This document shows positions 5,799 to 12,595 of a DNA stretch of 12,816 nucleotides, piece by piece. This DNA is from Desulfurococcales archaeon (lineage in GTDB: Archaea > Thermoproteota > Thermoprotei_A > Sulfolobales > NBVN01). How positions within the stretch are numbered: the first letter of the stretch is position 1; the number at the start of each line of letters is the position of its first letter. The notes below the pieces were generated by a model, which was not told the origin of the DNA, made no database searches, and saw only the letters and a list, made by a program, of their open reading frames with translations. The DNA is taken from positions 1 through 12,816 of the forward strand of contig JALWQN010000128.1 of assembly GCA_027083115.1 (NCBI GenBank). Reading direction: 5' to 3'. A program made the translations under genes and the position numbers.

Positions 5799-6620
5799 TT
5801 GAGTCATTCCGGCCGGTCCTTCTTCGGCAGGTTAGGCTTTAGGACCTTCTTATCGGGTTATATGTCCTTAATCCTTATTCTCCTGCTTTTCATGACTCCA
5901 GCCATCATATTATTTCTCGGGCCTCAAACGTTAATGAATTCATCAAAAGATATTCTAGGGAAAGTTATCTATAGATTCCATGAGCCCTTAACCCAAAGCG
6001 ATTTAAACACAATGATTAAGGTTCTTGAAGCCAGTGCACCTCCTTTCAAGAACTTCAACTTCATTATTACCCAATCACTGAATTTAGGTTTCACTTACTT
6101 ACTCTATGATTTCCTGTTCCAGTTCGTTCTTGCGGGAATGATCGTAGGAAACTACCTAGCCAAACCCTTAGAGGATAAGTACTTTTTTCTTGAAGTTATT
6201 GAGAGGGGAGGCAGGCTCCGAGCCTTTCAGGAAAGGCTGACAATAGCATTAGTAGGTTTATTGATTCCTTTATCACTTTCATCACTTGTTTTGGCGAAGG
6301 TCCTTTACGTGGATCTGCTCGCGAAAACAGAATTCCAAGCATATACTTATGCGTTAAGTTATATGTTAATGCTGACCCTATCATCTATTTCGGTAGCGTC
6401 AGCACTTGCCGTGTACAGCAAGAAGGTCTCCGATACATTATTAGGCGTTTTTGGTTTCGCTATGCTTGTCCTGATACTACAGTCTAGACTGCCTTATCTT
6501 GCTGTCCTGGTATTTCCTTACATAGCTTACCAAAAATTGTCTTACGGTATTTCATACGCTCTATCCATATCTTTTCTTTTAGGCCTTTCTCTTCTTAGGG
6601 TGAGGAGAATTGAGTACTAA
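5799..6620 (+). CDS. Multi-pass membrane protein, probable ABC-2-like permease
   Basis: This is a 273-residue integral membrane protein starting at TTG 5799, preceded by GGTGAT at 5790-5795. Hydrophobic helices are visible at about 20-41, 97-118, 147-170, 180-205, 211-227 and 250-267. An extracytoplasmic loop lies between the first two. A charged stretch after helix 2 (AKPLEDKYFFLEVIERGGRL, about 121-140) sits where ABC-2 permeases have the coupling helix that contacts the ATPase. With an orphan ABC ATPase two genes downstream and tight spacing throughout, it is probably the membrane subunit of that transporter. Six helices per subunit is the usual ABC-2 number. Its stop is overlapped by the next gene's TTG start (11 bases). 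The assignment is from topology and context, since the sequence alone does not carry a decisive family motif. Confidence 0.75.
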   Translation: MSHSGRSFFGRLGFRTFLSGYMSLILILLLFMTPAIILFLGPQTLMNSSKDILGKVIYRFHEPLTQSDLNTMIKVLEASAPPFKNFNFIITQSLNLGFTYLLYDFLFQFVLAGMIVGNYLAKPLEDKYFFLEVIERGGRLRAFQERLTIALVGLLIPLSLSSLVLAKVLYVDLLAKTEFQAYTYALSYMLMLTLSSISVASALAVYSKKVSDTLLGVFGFAMLVLILQSRLPYLAVLVFPYIAYQKLSYGISYALSISFLLGLSLLRVRRIEY

Positions 6621-7029
6621 ACGGTTGCTGCTTGTTTTTTCTGGTATGGTACTCTCCATGATTTTTCTATCAGCCATCTTTTCATACATGATCGCCTATG
6701 GTGTTGGGTTGAATTCTTGCGATACCTTAGTAGTCACGCCTCCCTTACTTCCGTTAGTGAACTTAACCTACGGTTATGTGGGCTCAGTATCGCTCGGTAG
6801 AGGCGAATACGTTATTTGTTTGGCACCCAAGACGGAGGTTAGTATTGTAATTTTCTACGTTAATGGGTCTGGTTCACTAAAATCTATTAGGCTAAACAAG
6901 CTCTCCTCAGAGAGGCTTGCCGTGATTAATGACGCTACCTCAATAACCATCTATTTGGCTGCCCTCATGCCTAAAGGAACAAAACTTACTTCCGTGGCTA
7001 CCATTAAGGTCTGTAGGCGGGTGCCTTAA
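6610..7029 (+). CDS. Small membrane-anchored extracytoplasmic protein with three cysteines
   Basis: This is a 139-residue protein starting at TTG 6610, with GGTGAGGAG directly upstream; its start lies inside the end of the permease-like gene. One membrane helix at about 6-32 serves as signal or anchor. The remaining 105 residues are outside the cytoplasm: Val/Leu/Ser-rich beta-like segments, sequons NLT and NGS, and cysteines at 37, 70 and 135. Its position between permease and ATPase genes, with overlap on one side and two bases on the other, makes it a likely fixed component of the transporter, perhaps an extracytoplasmic cap or lipid/peptide-handling subunit. The fold is unknown and no family is recognised. 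Confidence 0.72.
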   Translation: MSTKRLLLVFSGMVLSMIFLSAIFSYMIAYGVGLNSCDTLVVTPPLLPLVNLTYGYVGSVSLGRGEYVICLAPKTEVSIVIFYVNGSGSLKSIRLNKLSSERLAVINDATSITIYLAALMPKGTKLTSVATIKVCRRVP

Positions 7030-7031
7030 GA

Positions 7032-7847
7032 ATGGGCATTGCCTCAATAAGAGTGAGCAACCTAGTTAAGAGATTCAAGTACTTCACCTTATCAATACCC
7101 TCACTCACTCTCTGGAGAGGGATCAACCTAATCATAGGACCTAACGGTTCAGGGAAGTCAACCCTCCTCAAATTATTGGCCGGTTTCCTAAATCCTGATG
7201 GAGGGAGAATACGTTACTTAGTTAACGGTAAGAAGCTCTCACCATACGATATGGTTAGGGATATTGGGTACGTGGCGGAGGACTTGCTCCTCCCAAACTT
7301 AAAGGTAAGTGAAATCCTTGACTCATTCACCATAAACTTAAGCGAAGCTAACGAACTCATAAGCTTGCTTGGTCTGGCCCCATACCTTAACAAAAGATAT
7401 ATGGAGCTCTCAGCCGGCTTCAGGAAAAGAGTTCAGATAGCCCTCGCCGTTATGAGGAATCCCCCGGTTCTTCTGCTTGATGAACCATTCAGCAACGTAG
7501 ATCTACTCATGATACCTATCCTAAGGAAACTACTCCTTAAGGAATGGGTAAACAAGACAGTCATACTGACTAGCCACCTATCAACAGAAATAATCCCCAC
7601 ACACCTAATCATTCTTAACCAAGGTAAAATAATATATTCGGGTAATCCTGAAGACCTAAAACTAGGTAAGGAGGTACTTACAGTAGAACATAACGGAAAA
7701 ACCACCCAATTATCTATAGGTGAATTTAATAAATTACTGTCGGAAGGAGGCCTTAATTTAAAGGTGAGGAATGCCTACGTGAATGATCTGATGCGCTTAC
7801 TGAATAAATTAATTAAGAACAACAAAAATGAGGACCCAACCAATTAA
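7032..7847 (+). CDS. ABC transporter ATP-binding protein of the surface/export operon
   Basis: This is a 271-residue ABC ATPase. Motifs are Walker A GPNGSGKST (36-44), a Q-loop region GYVAEDLLLP with Glu83 in place of Gln, the signature LSAGFRKR (126-133, a variant of LSGGQ), Walker B VLLLDEP (146-152), a D-loop SNVD (154-157, usually SGLD) and the H-loop His182. All residues needed for ATP hydrolysis appear present. A C-terminal extension of about 70 residues (200-271), ending in Lys/Asn-rich sequence, probably contacts the membrane subunit or regulates it. The start is an ATG two bases after the upstream stop, with GGGTG at 7019-7023. As the only ATPase here, it presumably drives the permease-like protein of the same operon. 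The variant signature and D-loop set it apart from the standard ABC-2 ATPase at 343-1077. Confidence 0.92.
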   Translation: MGIASIRVSNLVKRFKYFTLSIPSLTLWRGINLIIGPNGSGKSTLLKLLAGFLNPDGGRIRYLVNGKKLSPYDMVRDIGYVAEDLLLPNLKVSEILDSFTINLSEANELISLLGLAPYLNKRYMELSAGFRKRVQIALAVMRNPPVLLLDEPFSNVDLLMIPILRKLLLKEWVNKTVILTSHLSTEIIPTHLIILNQGKIIYSGNPEDLKLGKEVLTVEHNGKTTQLSIGEFNKLLSEGGLNLKVRNAYVNDLMRLLNKLIKNNKNEDPTN

Positions 7848-7854
7848 CTTAACT

Positions 7855-7879
7855 CTTTCCTAAATGCTTTAAGGGAAAG
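7855..7879. terminator. Hairpin between convergent genes, possible bidirectional terminator
   Basis: CTTTCCT (7855-7861) can pair with GGGAAAG (7873-7879), with AAA/TTT (7862-7864 and 7868-7870) continuing the stem around a TGC loop. A pyrimidine-rich stretch, CTTCTCTAATTT, follows on the plus strand. It lies between the ends of the plus operon (7847) and the minus gene (7901). Confidence 0.4.
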
Positions 7880-7900
7880 CTTCTCTAATTTAAAGATTAC

Positions 7901-8458
7901 TTACTTCCTCAAGTTTCTGGTGGCTAAGACCGTAGCTACCGTGGCAAGTGAAAAAGCCGTAATTATGGCTGGTAGTGTCATGCCATATGTTTTTGTTCTT
8001 ATTTCTATTGCTGTTGTTGTGGTTTGGGGTAGGTAGCTGCCCACAGGCATTATGTAGGTCATGCCTTGATAGTGTATTATTAGTTTCGGGTTCTTTAATG
8101 GTGGCTTAAGGTTTCTCGCAACCAACCACTGCTTGTATGCTGTGAAGTTAACCCACCTACCTCCTGGCTTCATATACCTGTAACTCACTAAGTAACTCCT
8201 GTTAAGGAACATGGAGACATTCACCTGCTCACCCAACCCATTAACGTAGGAAAGAAAGACATCATAGCCGGTCTCATTAGACTCCAAACAAAAACCAAGA
8301 TCAACCAAACCATCAACCGATACGTGGTTCCTAACGCTCGACCCACACAAGTGAGGAACACCACCATACTGGCTACTACCTACCGTAATAAGAGTCAGTG
8401 AAGAAAGGAGAAGTAGAGACGATAACAAAACAGTAACTAAACTAAGGCCCACATTCAT
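7901..8458 (-). CDS. Type-I-like surface membrane protein with two cysteines
   Basis: This is a 185-residue protein from the ATG at 8458; a TTG at 8467 is in frame, but the AGGTTGA element at about 8462-8468 would then overlap the start. A signal peptide lies at about 5-26 (SLVTVLLSSLLLLSSLTLIT). An extracytoplasmic domain of about 130 residues has C38 and C57 and sequons NET, NVS, NRS and NFT. It is followed by a threonine run (QTTTTA), a membrane helix at about 162-180, and the tail RNLRK. The order signal, small domain with two Cys, C-terminal anchor resembles the protein at 4907-5794 across the convergent junction, though no sequence similarity is clear. An AT-rich element at about 8495-8505 could be its own promoter. 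No family is recognised. Confidence 0.72.
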   Translation of the reverse strand: MNVGLSLVTVLLSSLLLLSSLTLITVGSSQYGGVPHLCGSSVRNHVSVDGLVDLGFCLESNETGYDVFLSYVNGLGEQVNVSMFLNRSYLVSYRYMKPGGRWVNFTAYKQWLVARNLKPPLKNPKLIIHYQGMTYIMPVGSYLPQTTTTAIEIRTKTYGMTLPAIITAFSLATVATVLATRNLRK

Positions 8459-8493
8459 AGTTTTCAACCTACAATAATTTCTGATTTCCTTAG

Positions 8494-8506
8494 ACTAAAT
8501 AAATTA
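8494..8506 (-). promoter_or_regulatory. Possible TATA box of the 185-residue surface protein gene
   Basis: The minus strand reads AATTTATTTAGTC, about 37-48 bases before the ATG at 8458. It would give a short leader. A T run just upstream (TTTTT, about 8524-8528 on the minus strand) follows the stop of the preceding gene at 8535 and may terminate its transcript. Confidence 0.35.
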
Positions 8507-8534
8507 ATAATTAAGAGATTAATTAAAAATGATC

Positions 8535-9644
8535 TTAAGTTTTTGCTTGAGTTAACACAAGCTCTATTGCGTTCTCTGTCAGTGGTTCTATGTCTACCTG
8601 TAAGTCTTTCAGTAGTTTATGTATTGGTGTTGGAATTAAGGATGAGTAATCACCAATAGTTACTTTTCCTTTGCTCGCTGCTATGTAGGTGTTACTTAGG
8701 TTTTCCTTCAGTAGGAGACCTGTGGAGCTGTCGTAGTATGATGCTATGTGGGTAGGGAGATACCTGTAGGATGTTCCATTAATCTGTAGTGTTTTGTTCT
8801 GTAGCTTAGGGATTGGAGTGAACCTCATTACGTGGTTTGTTAGTTGTTTTCTATGCCCGTTAATTAATATTGACTTAAGTATTAGGGTGTTTATGGGTGT
8901 GGGAGTGCTTTCGGAGATGAATCTCTTATATTCTTGAACTTCCTCAGGAACTATGTAGTTGTTGGGAATAATTGAGTATTTAACTCTCTCATTAGGCCTC
9001 AGGATGTATGGCCAGGAACCCATGAATTCCCCACGGAAGTAGTAGTAATTGGTTTTGGGGTCGACCCTCACAGTAACTGATATTATGCAACTCTTGTAGG
9101 CGTGGGAGTTCCCGAATACTGGGGAAGATACTGGAGGCTTGCCCTTGTAAAGTAAGCCTATAAACCTAACGTTCCTTAACTCACTACTTAATTCCTTATA
9201 TGATGGGCTTGCTTTATTTCCAGAGATTGCTATTACCGTGGTCACGTTATCCATAATTAAGCTTATGTTATAGTGTGTAGCATTCACCCTAGAGATAACT
9301 AGTTTAGCGGACCCTCCTAAAACTATTAGGACCGCATACGTTCCGTCCTTATGGCCTGAAATATCAAGGAATATACTAGGCCCTGACTTACTGAAAACCT
9401 TCGTCCAAACATTAATCAATGATTGTGTAGGAGCATAAGCTCCAGGAGGCATAGATCCCCACTCAAGGCTGTTGATAGTGTAAGGTACGAATGCGTAAAT
9501 TAATGAACTGAAGTCCTGATAAGAAGGGCTTATGGTTGAAGAACTCTGGTTCAAGTGATTCATGTTTGTGTAGGCATAAACACCTAGCCCAGATAAAGCA
9601 ACAACGACAGCCAAGAGAATTCCATATAAATACCTACTCCTCAT
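8535..9644 (-). CDS. Large membrane-anchored surface protein, translationally coupled to the Cys-rich gene
   Basis: This is a 369-residue protein from the ATG at 9644; the TTG just before it (9647) is also in frame. A near-perfect archaeal ribosome site, GAGGTGAT (9650-9657), lies five bases upstream and overlaps the stop codon of the preceding gene (9656-9658), so the pair is coupled. A membrane helix at about 6-26 is the only one, so the remaining 340 residues should lie outside the cell or be released. The domain is Ser/Thr/Asn/Tyr-rich with many sequons (NQS, NAT, NIS, NVT, NKT, NGT, NLS) and a single cysteine. Mixed alternating segments suggest beta structure. It could be the receptor, maturation partner or immunity partner of the Cys-rich protein, or a surface-layer component. 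No family is recognised. Confidence 0.75.
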   Translation of the reverse strand: MRSRYLYGILLAVVVALSGLGVYAYTNMNHLNQSSSTISPSYQDFSSLIYAFVPYTINSLEWGSMPPGAYAPTQSLINVWTKVFSKSGPSIFLDISGHKDGTYAVLIVLGGSAKLVISRVNATHYNISLIMDNVTTVIAISGNKASPSYKELSSELRNVRFIGLLYKGKPPVSSPVFGNSHAYKSCIISVTVRVDPKTNYYYFRGEFMGSWPYILRPNERVKYSIIPNNYIVPEEVQEYKRFISESTPTPINTLILKSILINGHRKQLTNHVMRFTPIPKLQNKTLQINGTSYRYLPTHIASYYDSSTGLLLKENLSNTYIAASKGKVTIGDYSSLIPTPIHKLLKDLQVDIEPLTENAIELVLTQAKT

Positions 9645-9655
9645 CAATCATCACC

Positions 9656-10069
9656 TCATACACCACAACGCCCTCCCATATAGGCTATTGAAGTAGCGTA
9701 GGATCCCCAACAGTAGCAGTCTGCACCCGTCTCAACCCAACTGCCTGTTAAACCTTGAGGACTATAGTACGTTTGTGATGATATGTAGTCAGCCGATACA
9801 TAAGATGCGTAATAACCATAATCCGTCTGGAAAACTATTCTGGAGCCATATCCTTCAACACAGAATATTTCTGAGCAACCAAGGCCAGTTGAGCCCTGAC
9901 CATATCCAGTCGTTTCCGAGGGGTTCGTCCCGTAAATGTCTGCAATAGCTGTTGCATGATCACAGTCTGTAGATGCTGTATTAGTGCAAGCATTAACGGT
10001 TGCCGCCGTCGTTAAGGAAGCTAAAACCCCTATAGCTATTAGAGAAATCAAGAGTAATTCTCTATTCAT
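9656..10069 (-). CDS. Secreted cysteine-rich small protein with signal peptide
   Basis: This is a 137-residue protein from the ATG at 10069, with a perfect GGTGA six bases upstream (10076-10080). A signal peptide spans about 1-27 (LLLISLIAIGVLASLTTAAT), with likely cleavage near A-T-V-N-A. The mature part of about 110 residues has seven cysteines: C28, C36, C65, C70, C118, C120 and C135. It is rich in Gly, Tyr, Ser and Thr (TDYGYYASYVSADY). There is no other membrane helix, so it should be released or held outside by disulfides and partners. An odd number of Cys suggests one free thiol or an intermolecular bond. It is the first gene of the minus cluster and is coupled to the anchored protein at 8535-9644. 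It could be a protein toxin (sulfolobicin-like in style only), a surface-filament subunit or an adhesin. No family is recognised. Confidence 0.8.
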   Translation of the reverse strand: MNRELLLISLIAIGVLASLTTAATVNACTNTASTDCDHATAIADIYGTNPSETTGYGQGSTGLGCSEIFCVEGYGSRIVFQTDYGYYASYVSADYISSQTYYSPQGLTGSWVETGADCYCWGSYATSIAYMGGRCGV

Positions 10070-10077
10070 AGAAGGTC

Positions 10078-10116
10078 ACCGTTAAACTCTTTCCTTTTTA
10101 AAAAAAAGTTTACGGT
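10078..10116 (-). promoter_or_regulatory. Promoter of the Cys-rich protein cluster with flanking inverted-repeat operator
   Basis: On the minus strand TTTTTAAAAAG (about 10094-10104) is a likely TATA box, with the ATG about 30 bases on. It is flanked by two arms of an imperfect inverted repeat. Read on the plus strand these are ACCGTTAAACT (10078-10088) and AGTTTACGGT (10107-10116), complementary apart from one inserted T, with an 18-base spacer. The inner arm also covers the ribosome site GGTGA. A dimeric repressor bound here would block TBP and the transcript start. Confidence 0.5.
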
Positions 10117-10327
10117 CAATGGATCCATTTTTATACGTCTTCATTCAATTACATATATCTTAAGGCCTATTAGGCAATAACTATAAATAAATTAGAATCT
10201 TCATAGACAATCCACCATAACATAGATATTATCCAGTTATATTATTTTATAATATACAAAAATCAACAGATAAATATTTTGCTGGTATTCTTTTAGCTTA
10301 AGCTCAATTTTTTTAGGTATCTCTTCA
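10117..10327. other. AT-rich intergenic region with palindromes
   Basis: No convincing gene is seen here. Two short palindromes are present: GCCTA-T-TAGGC (10165-10175) and a perfect AT-only inverted repeat with 8-bp arms and a 3-base spacer at 10238-10256 (TATATTAT/ATAATATA). The latter can form a hairpin but carries little specificity in DNA this AT-rich. Confidence 0.4.
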
Positions 10328-10726
10328 TTAGTTCTGGTCTTTATTCTTAGGCGGATTTTTCTTAGTTAGTATATTTCTGTGTTGAGTTTTTCTGCTTGTT
10401 TTGATTGCGTAGGTGATTAGGTAGGCTAGCTTGGTTAATGCCTTAATCCCTTCCCTCCCCTTAAGTCCTTAATTCCCTTAACGATTTCCTCTTTCAGCTC
10501 CTCGTAGCTTACCCCATATCCCAGCCTTTTCTGCTCAGAGTTACCTTACCCACCATAATATGGCCTAAGGTTACTGAAGAAGCGAGTTCTCGATAACCTT
10601 ACAGACGTAAAGTAACTTAAAAGCCCGCATTTCGGTGAACTTAGAGCCATATATTATGGGTAAGAGGAGAAGCAGGCAGAGAAGTTGAACCTGAAATATT
10701 ATTAGGGCCAATCCCTTTTCTTTCAT
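10328..10726 (-). pseudogene. Frameshifted remnant of a small membrane-protein gene
   Basis: The minus strand begins with ATG 10726 and reads 51 residues: a basic start, a helix (GLALIIFQVQLLCLLLLLPI), then KLLYVCKVIENSLLQ, ending at TAA 10571-10573. Coding then continues in another frame (NLRPYYGG, a stop, then KRLGYGVSYEELKEEIVKGI and KDLR). After a further shift near 10450 it reads REGIKALTKLAYLITYAIKT and runs on to TAA 10328-10330. These segments have natural protein character and together suggest one former protein of about 130 residues with a signal or anchor helix and a helical, charged C-terminal part. At least two frameshifts or stops break it. The first 51 residues alone could still be expressed as a membrane peptide. 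The family is not recognised. Confidence 0.5.
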
Positions 10727-10787
10727 TTTCTTTGCTAGAATATGGTTCTTAAGGGTTTATGACTTTAGTCGCTTGACTCTAAAATAC

Positions 10788-10802
10788 ATAAAGAATATAT
10801 TT
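10788..10802 (+). promoter_or_regulatory. Possible promoter of the DUF4367-like gene
   Basis: ATAAAGAATATATTT lies about 40-50 bases before the GTG at 10839. A second AT-rich element (TTTAAAATAAAAA, 10804-10816) is closer. A strong GGAGGT (10822-10827) precedes the start by 11 bases, slightly more than usual. Confidence 0.35.
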
Positions 10803-10838
10803 ACTTTAAAATAAAAATTTTTGGAGGTAAAAACATAA

Positions 10839-11477
10839 GTGCTGAAGGCCCGCATAGTTGCAGTAGTTTCTTTGCTGGCATTTCTCTTGGCGTTATTTCT
10901 TGCGCCTGCTGTCTTTCAGCAGGGGAATGGACATCATGCTGGAGACATCATCAATATTAGTGGTGAAATAAAAACCATTTCCGCAACTACCCCCATCGGG
11001 AATCCGCCGCCTTGGGAAAAAACTGGTGGAAGGATGATAACGTATGAGGAGTTCGTAAATTTTGCTAAGTCCTTGAATACTGCTGTATACCTGCCTACCA
11101 GCCTTCCTAAGGGTTTCAGGCTGACTGCCGTGTGGGCTGAGATGCCTTACGACAAAATTAAGTTCCCAATAATTCTCGTGTACAGTAACAATGGGATTAA
11201 GAGGTATGCTGCTGAGGAAGACACCTTAGGTATTGAGATATATAAGGTATCGCCAGCACCCCTGCAGCAGTATGTGGAGGATGGAGCCACACCGATATAT
11301 GGCAAAGACGGCGCATTGATAGGGGTGATATTTCCTGATGCATACTGCCCGACATGTAAAGTTCAGAAAACGCTCCCATTAGCAATAGTTAGGCTTGGTG
11401 GGCTCGAGTATGAGATAACCTTTAATGACATAAACACCCTAATAAACATAATACACTCAATGAAGCCCTTAAAGTAG
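10839..11477 (+). CDS. Exported DUF4367-like protein with a CPTC motif
   Basis: This is a 212-residue protein starting at GTG 10839 with GGAGGT at 10822-10827. A signal peptide or anchor lies at about 5-25 (RIVAVVSLLAFLLALFLAPA). The rest is predicted outside the membrane: a Pro-rich linker (about 52-60), then a domain with the order YLPTSLPKGFRL (84-95), a beta-rich core, GALIGVIFPDAYCPTC (158-173), and a final LGGLEYEITFNDI followed by the helix INIIHSMKPL. The LPxGF start, Gly-rich repeats and closing helix resemble DUF4367 domains, found in archaeal and bacterial surface or anti-sigma-like proteins. The Cys pair (170, 173) in CxxC could bind a metal or be redox active. It stands alone between the minus clusters and is convergent with the next gene. 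The DUF call is by pattern and moderate. Confidence 0.7.
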   Translation: MLKARIVAVVSLLAFLLALFLAPAVFQQGNGHHAGDIINISGEIKTISATTPIGNPPPWEKTGGRMITYEEFVNFAKSLNTAVYLPTSLPKGFRLTAVWAEMPYDKIKFPIILVYSNNGIKRYAAEEDTLGIEIYKVSPAPLQQYVEDGATPIYGKDGALIGVIFPDAYCPTCKVQKTLPLAIVRLGGLEYEITFNDINTLINIIHSMKPLK

Positions 11478-11566
11478 CAAAATATTTTTCCTTACTAACG
11501 CCTTACCGGTTTTCCGCTACGACTGGTTTACGTAATACCATCTTCAGTTAGTGATGTTTGGTGTGG
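11478..11566 (+). terminator. T-rich terminator after the DUF4367-like gene
   Basis: Six bases after the stop the plus strand reads ATATTTTTCCTT, with five T at 11485-11489, fitting archaeal oligo-T termination. The rest of this short convergent gap shows nothing else. Confidence 0.45.
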
Positions 11567-12379
11567 CTATTGTTGGTTGGTGGGTAAAAGGGCGAGCCAT
11601 AGGCTGGATTCAATTGGGCTTGATCCATATTTCACCCTCACTATGAAGGCTTTAACTATAACTATGGATTCGTTTCCGAGGGGTATGGGTTCGGAGCCGC
11701 ATATTGTACAACTCTCGTAAACCACGCCAGCGTAACTTGTGAAGTATACTATCTTAACTATATTGCCCCTGCTTATTCGGAACCAATTAGTGGGGCCGAA
11801 GCCGCCAGTAACCGTTATGTTTTTTAAGGGAGGTATGTGGGTGATTAAAACATCCTTTAATCTAACCTGCTTTGGAAACCAGTAATAATCGCTGTTAGGG
11901 GGGAGGTAAGCCAACACACCATACTGGTAGAGGCGCCCAGAAACTCTGATGAAGGTGCCATTGATCACGCTCCCGTTTAAGAGCAGAGCCCTGCAAAAGC
12001 CATCGACAAGTTCTACACTAATATTTCTGTTATACTTTAGGTAGAATTTTGATGCATTGGTGAGGAAGCCCTTAACCAAAGCTGAAATGCTGCGATTATA
12101 TGGAGTGGATGTTGAAGTGGGTATGTAAGTTGTTGTTATGTAGTAAGGAATTGATTTAGTCGTAGTCCATACGTATGTTGTTGTATAAGTAATAGTCTTA
12201 GCTAAGGTTACAGTACCATTCTCAACAACAGTATTAGTCCGTGTCACAGTAGATACTACGGTTTTGGTGATTGTTGATGTCTTAGAGATCGGTAAAACCC
12301 CACCATATCCTAAACCATAAATAACAGCTATACCGATAATCAAACCAATAAAGCCTGCAACCATAATCCTCGAATTCAT
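11567..12379 (-). CDS. Membrane-anchored surface protein with threonine-rich stalk
   Basis: This is a 270-residue protein from the ATG at 12379, preceded by GGGGCGGT. A membrane helix at about 6-28 (MVAGFIGLIIGIAVIYGLGY) anchors the N terminus. Residues about 33-93 are a Thr/Ser-rich stalk (TSTITKTVVSTVTRTNTVV, later TYTTTYVWTTTK and TTTYIPTSTSTP), the kind of heavily O-glycosylated spacer seen on crenarchaeal cell-surface proteins. The C-terminal domain (about 97-266) contains cysteines C129, C224 and C227 (CTIC) and alternating beta-like strands, including GTFIRVSGRLYQYG and IVIVKAFIVRVKYG. The strand pattern might be an OB-like barrel, but this is a guess. The gene begins 12 bases after the stop of the small ORF at 12392-12592, so the two are likely co-transcribed, with the anchored protein second. 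No family is recognised beyond the general architecture. Confidence 0.75.
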   Translation of the reverse strand: MNSRIMVAGFIGLIIGIAVIYGLGYGGVLPISKTSTITKTVVSTVTRTNTVVENGTVTLAKTITYTTTYVWTTTKSIPYYITTTYIPTSTSTPYNRSISALVKGFLTNASKFYLKYNRNISVELVDGFCRALLLNGSVINGTFIRVSGRLYQYGVLAYLPPNSDYYWFPKQVRLKDVLITHIPPLKNITVTGGFGPTNWFRISRGNIVKIVYFTSYAGVVYESCTICGSEPIPLGNESIVIVKAFIVRVKYGSSPIESSLWLALLPTNQQ

Positions 12380-12391
12380 AGAACCGCCCCT

Positions 12392-12592
12392 TTAATAACA
12401 GCAGTAACTAATGAAATAGCCTTTTCCCCAATTTCCTGTAGTCACCATAGCTGTTCCCCTCCCTTTGTAGTGCTTACCTCCTACTTCATAGCCTATATAG
12501 AACTTTCCAGGAGAAAGGAGCTTTATCTTAATATAATCTTTTATCTTATATTCTTCGTCTTTGAAGTCTTCATATACTTTGCTGTGGGCCAT
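12392..12592 (-). CDS. Small protein with Cys-Cys C terminus, frame interrupted upstream
   Basis: This is a 66-residue ORF from the ATG at 12592. It has a charged first half (YEDFKDEEYKIKDYIKIKLL) and a second half with beta-like, Gly/Tyr-rich sequence (GKFYIGYEVGGKHYKGRGTA, then GNWGKGYFISYCCY), ending in two adjacent cysteines. There is no signal peptide. A TGA (12596-12598) lies two codons before the ATG. Beyond it the same frame continues with good coding character to an ATG at 12701-12703, so this may be the 3' part of a roughly 103-residue gene broken by a nonsense mutation or a sequencing error. It is followed after 12 bases by the anchored stalk protein. No family is recognised. A plus-strand frame over the same DNA is judged to be a shadow. 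Confidence 0.5.
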   Translation of the reverse strand: MAHSKVYEDFKDEEYKIKDYIKIKLLSPGKFYIGYEVGGKHYKGRGTAMVTTGNWGKGYFISYCCY

Positions 12593-12595
12593 CTC

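Noticed and set aside
6196..6384. Minus-strand open frame inside the permease-like gene
   Set aside because: It is a shadow of a gene supported by operon overlap and topology.
7433..7705. Minus-strand open frame inside the second ABC ATPase gene
   Set aside because: It overlaps the Walker B and H-loop coding region of a certain gene; Ser/Arg-rich antisense product.
9640..9657. GTGATGA resembling a C/D-box sRNA C motif
   Set aside because: The motif is fully explained by the GAGGTGAT ribosome site and start codon of the 369-residue gene, and no matching D box at proper spacing was identified.
10238..10256. Perfect AT-only inverted repeat as an operator or origin element
   Set aside because: Short AT palindromes arise easily in this AT-rich stretch, and nothing else (clustered repeats, replication gene) supports a special role.
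11197..11385. Minus-strand open frame inside the DUF4367-like gene
   Set aside because: It is antisense to a gene with ribosome site, signal peptide and terminator.
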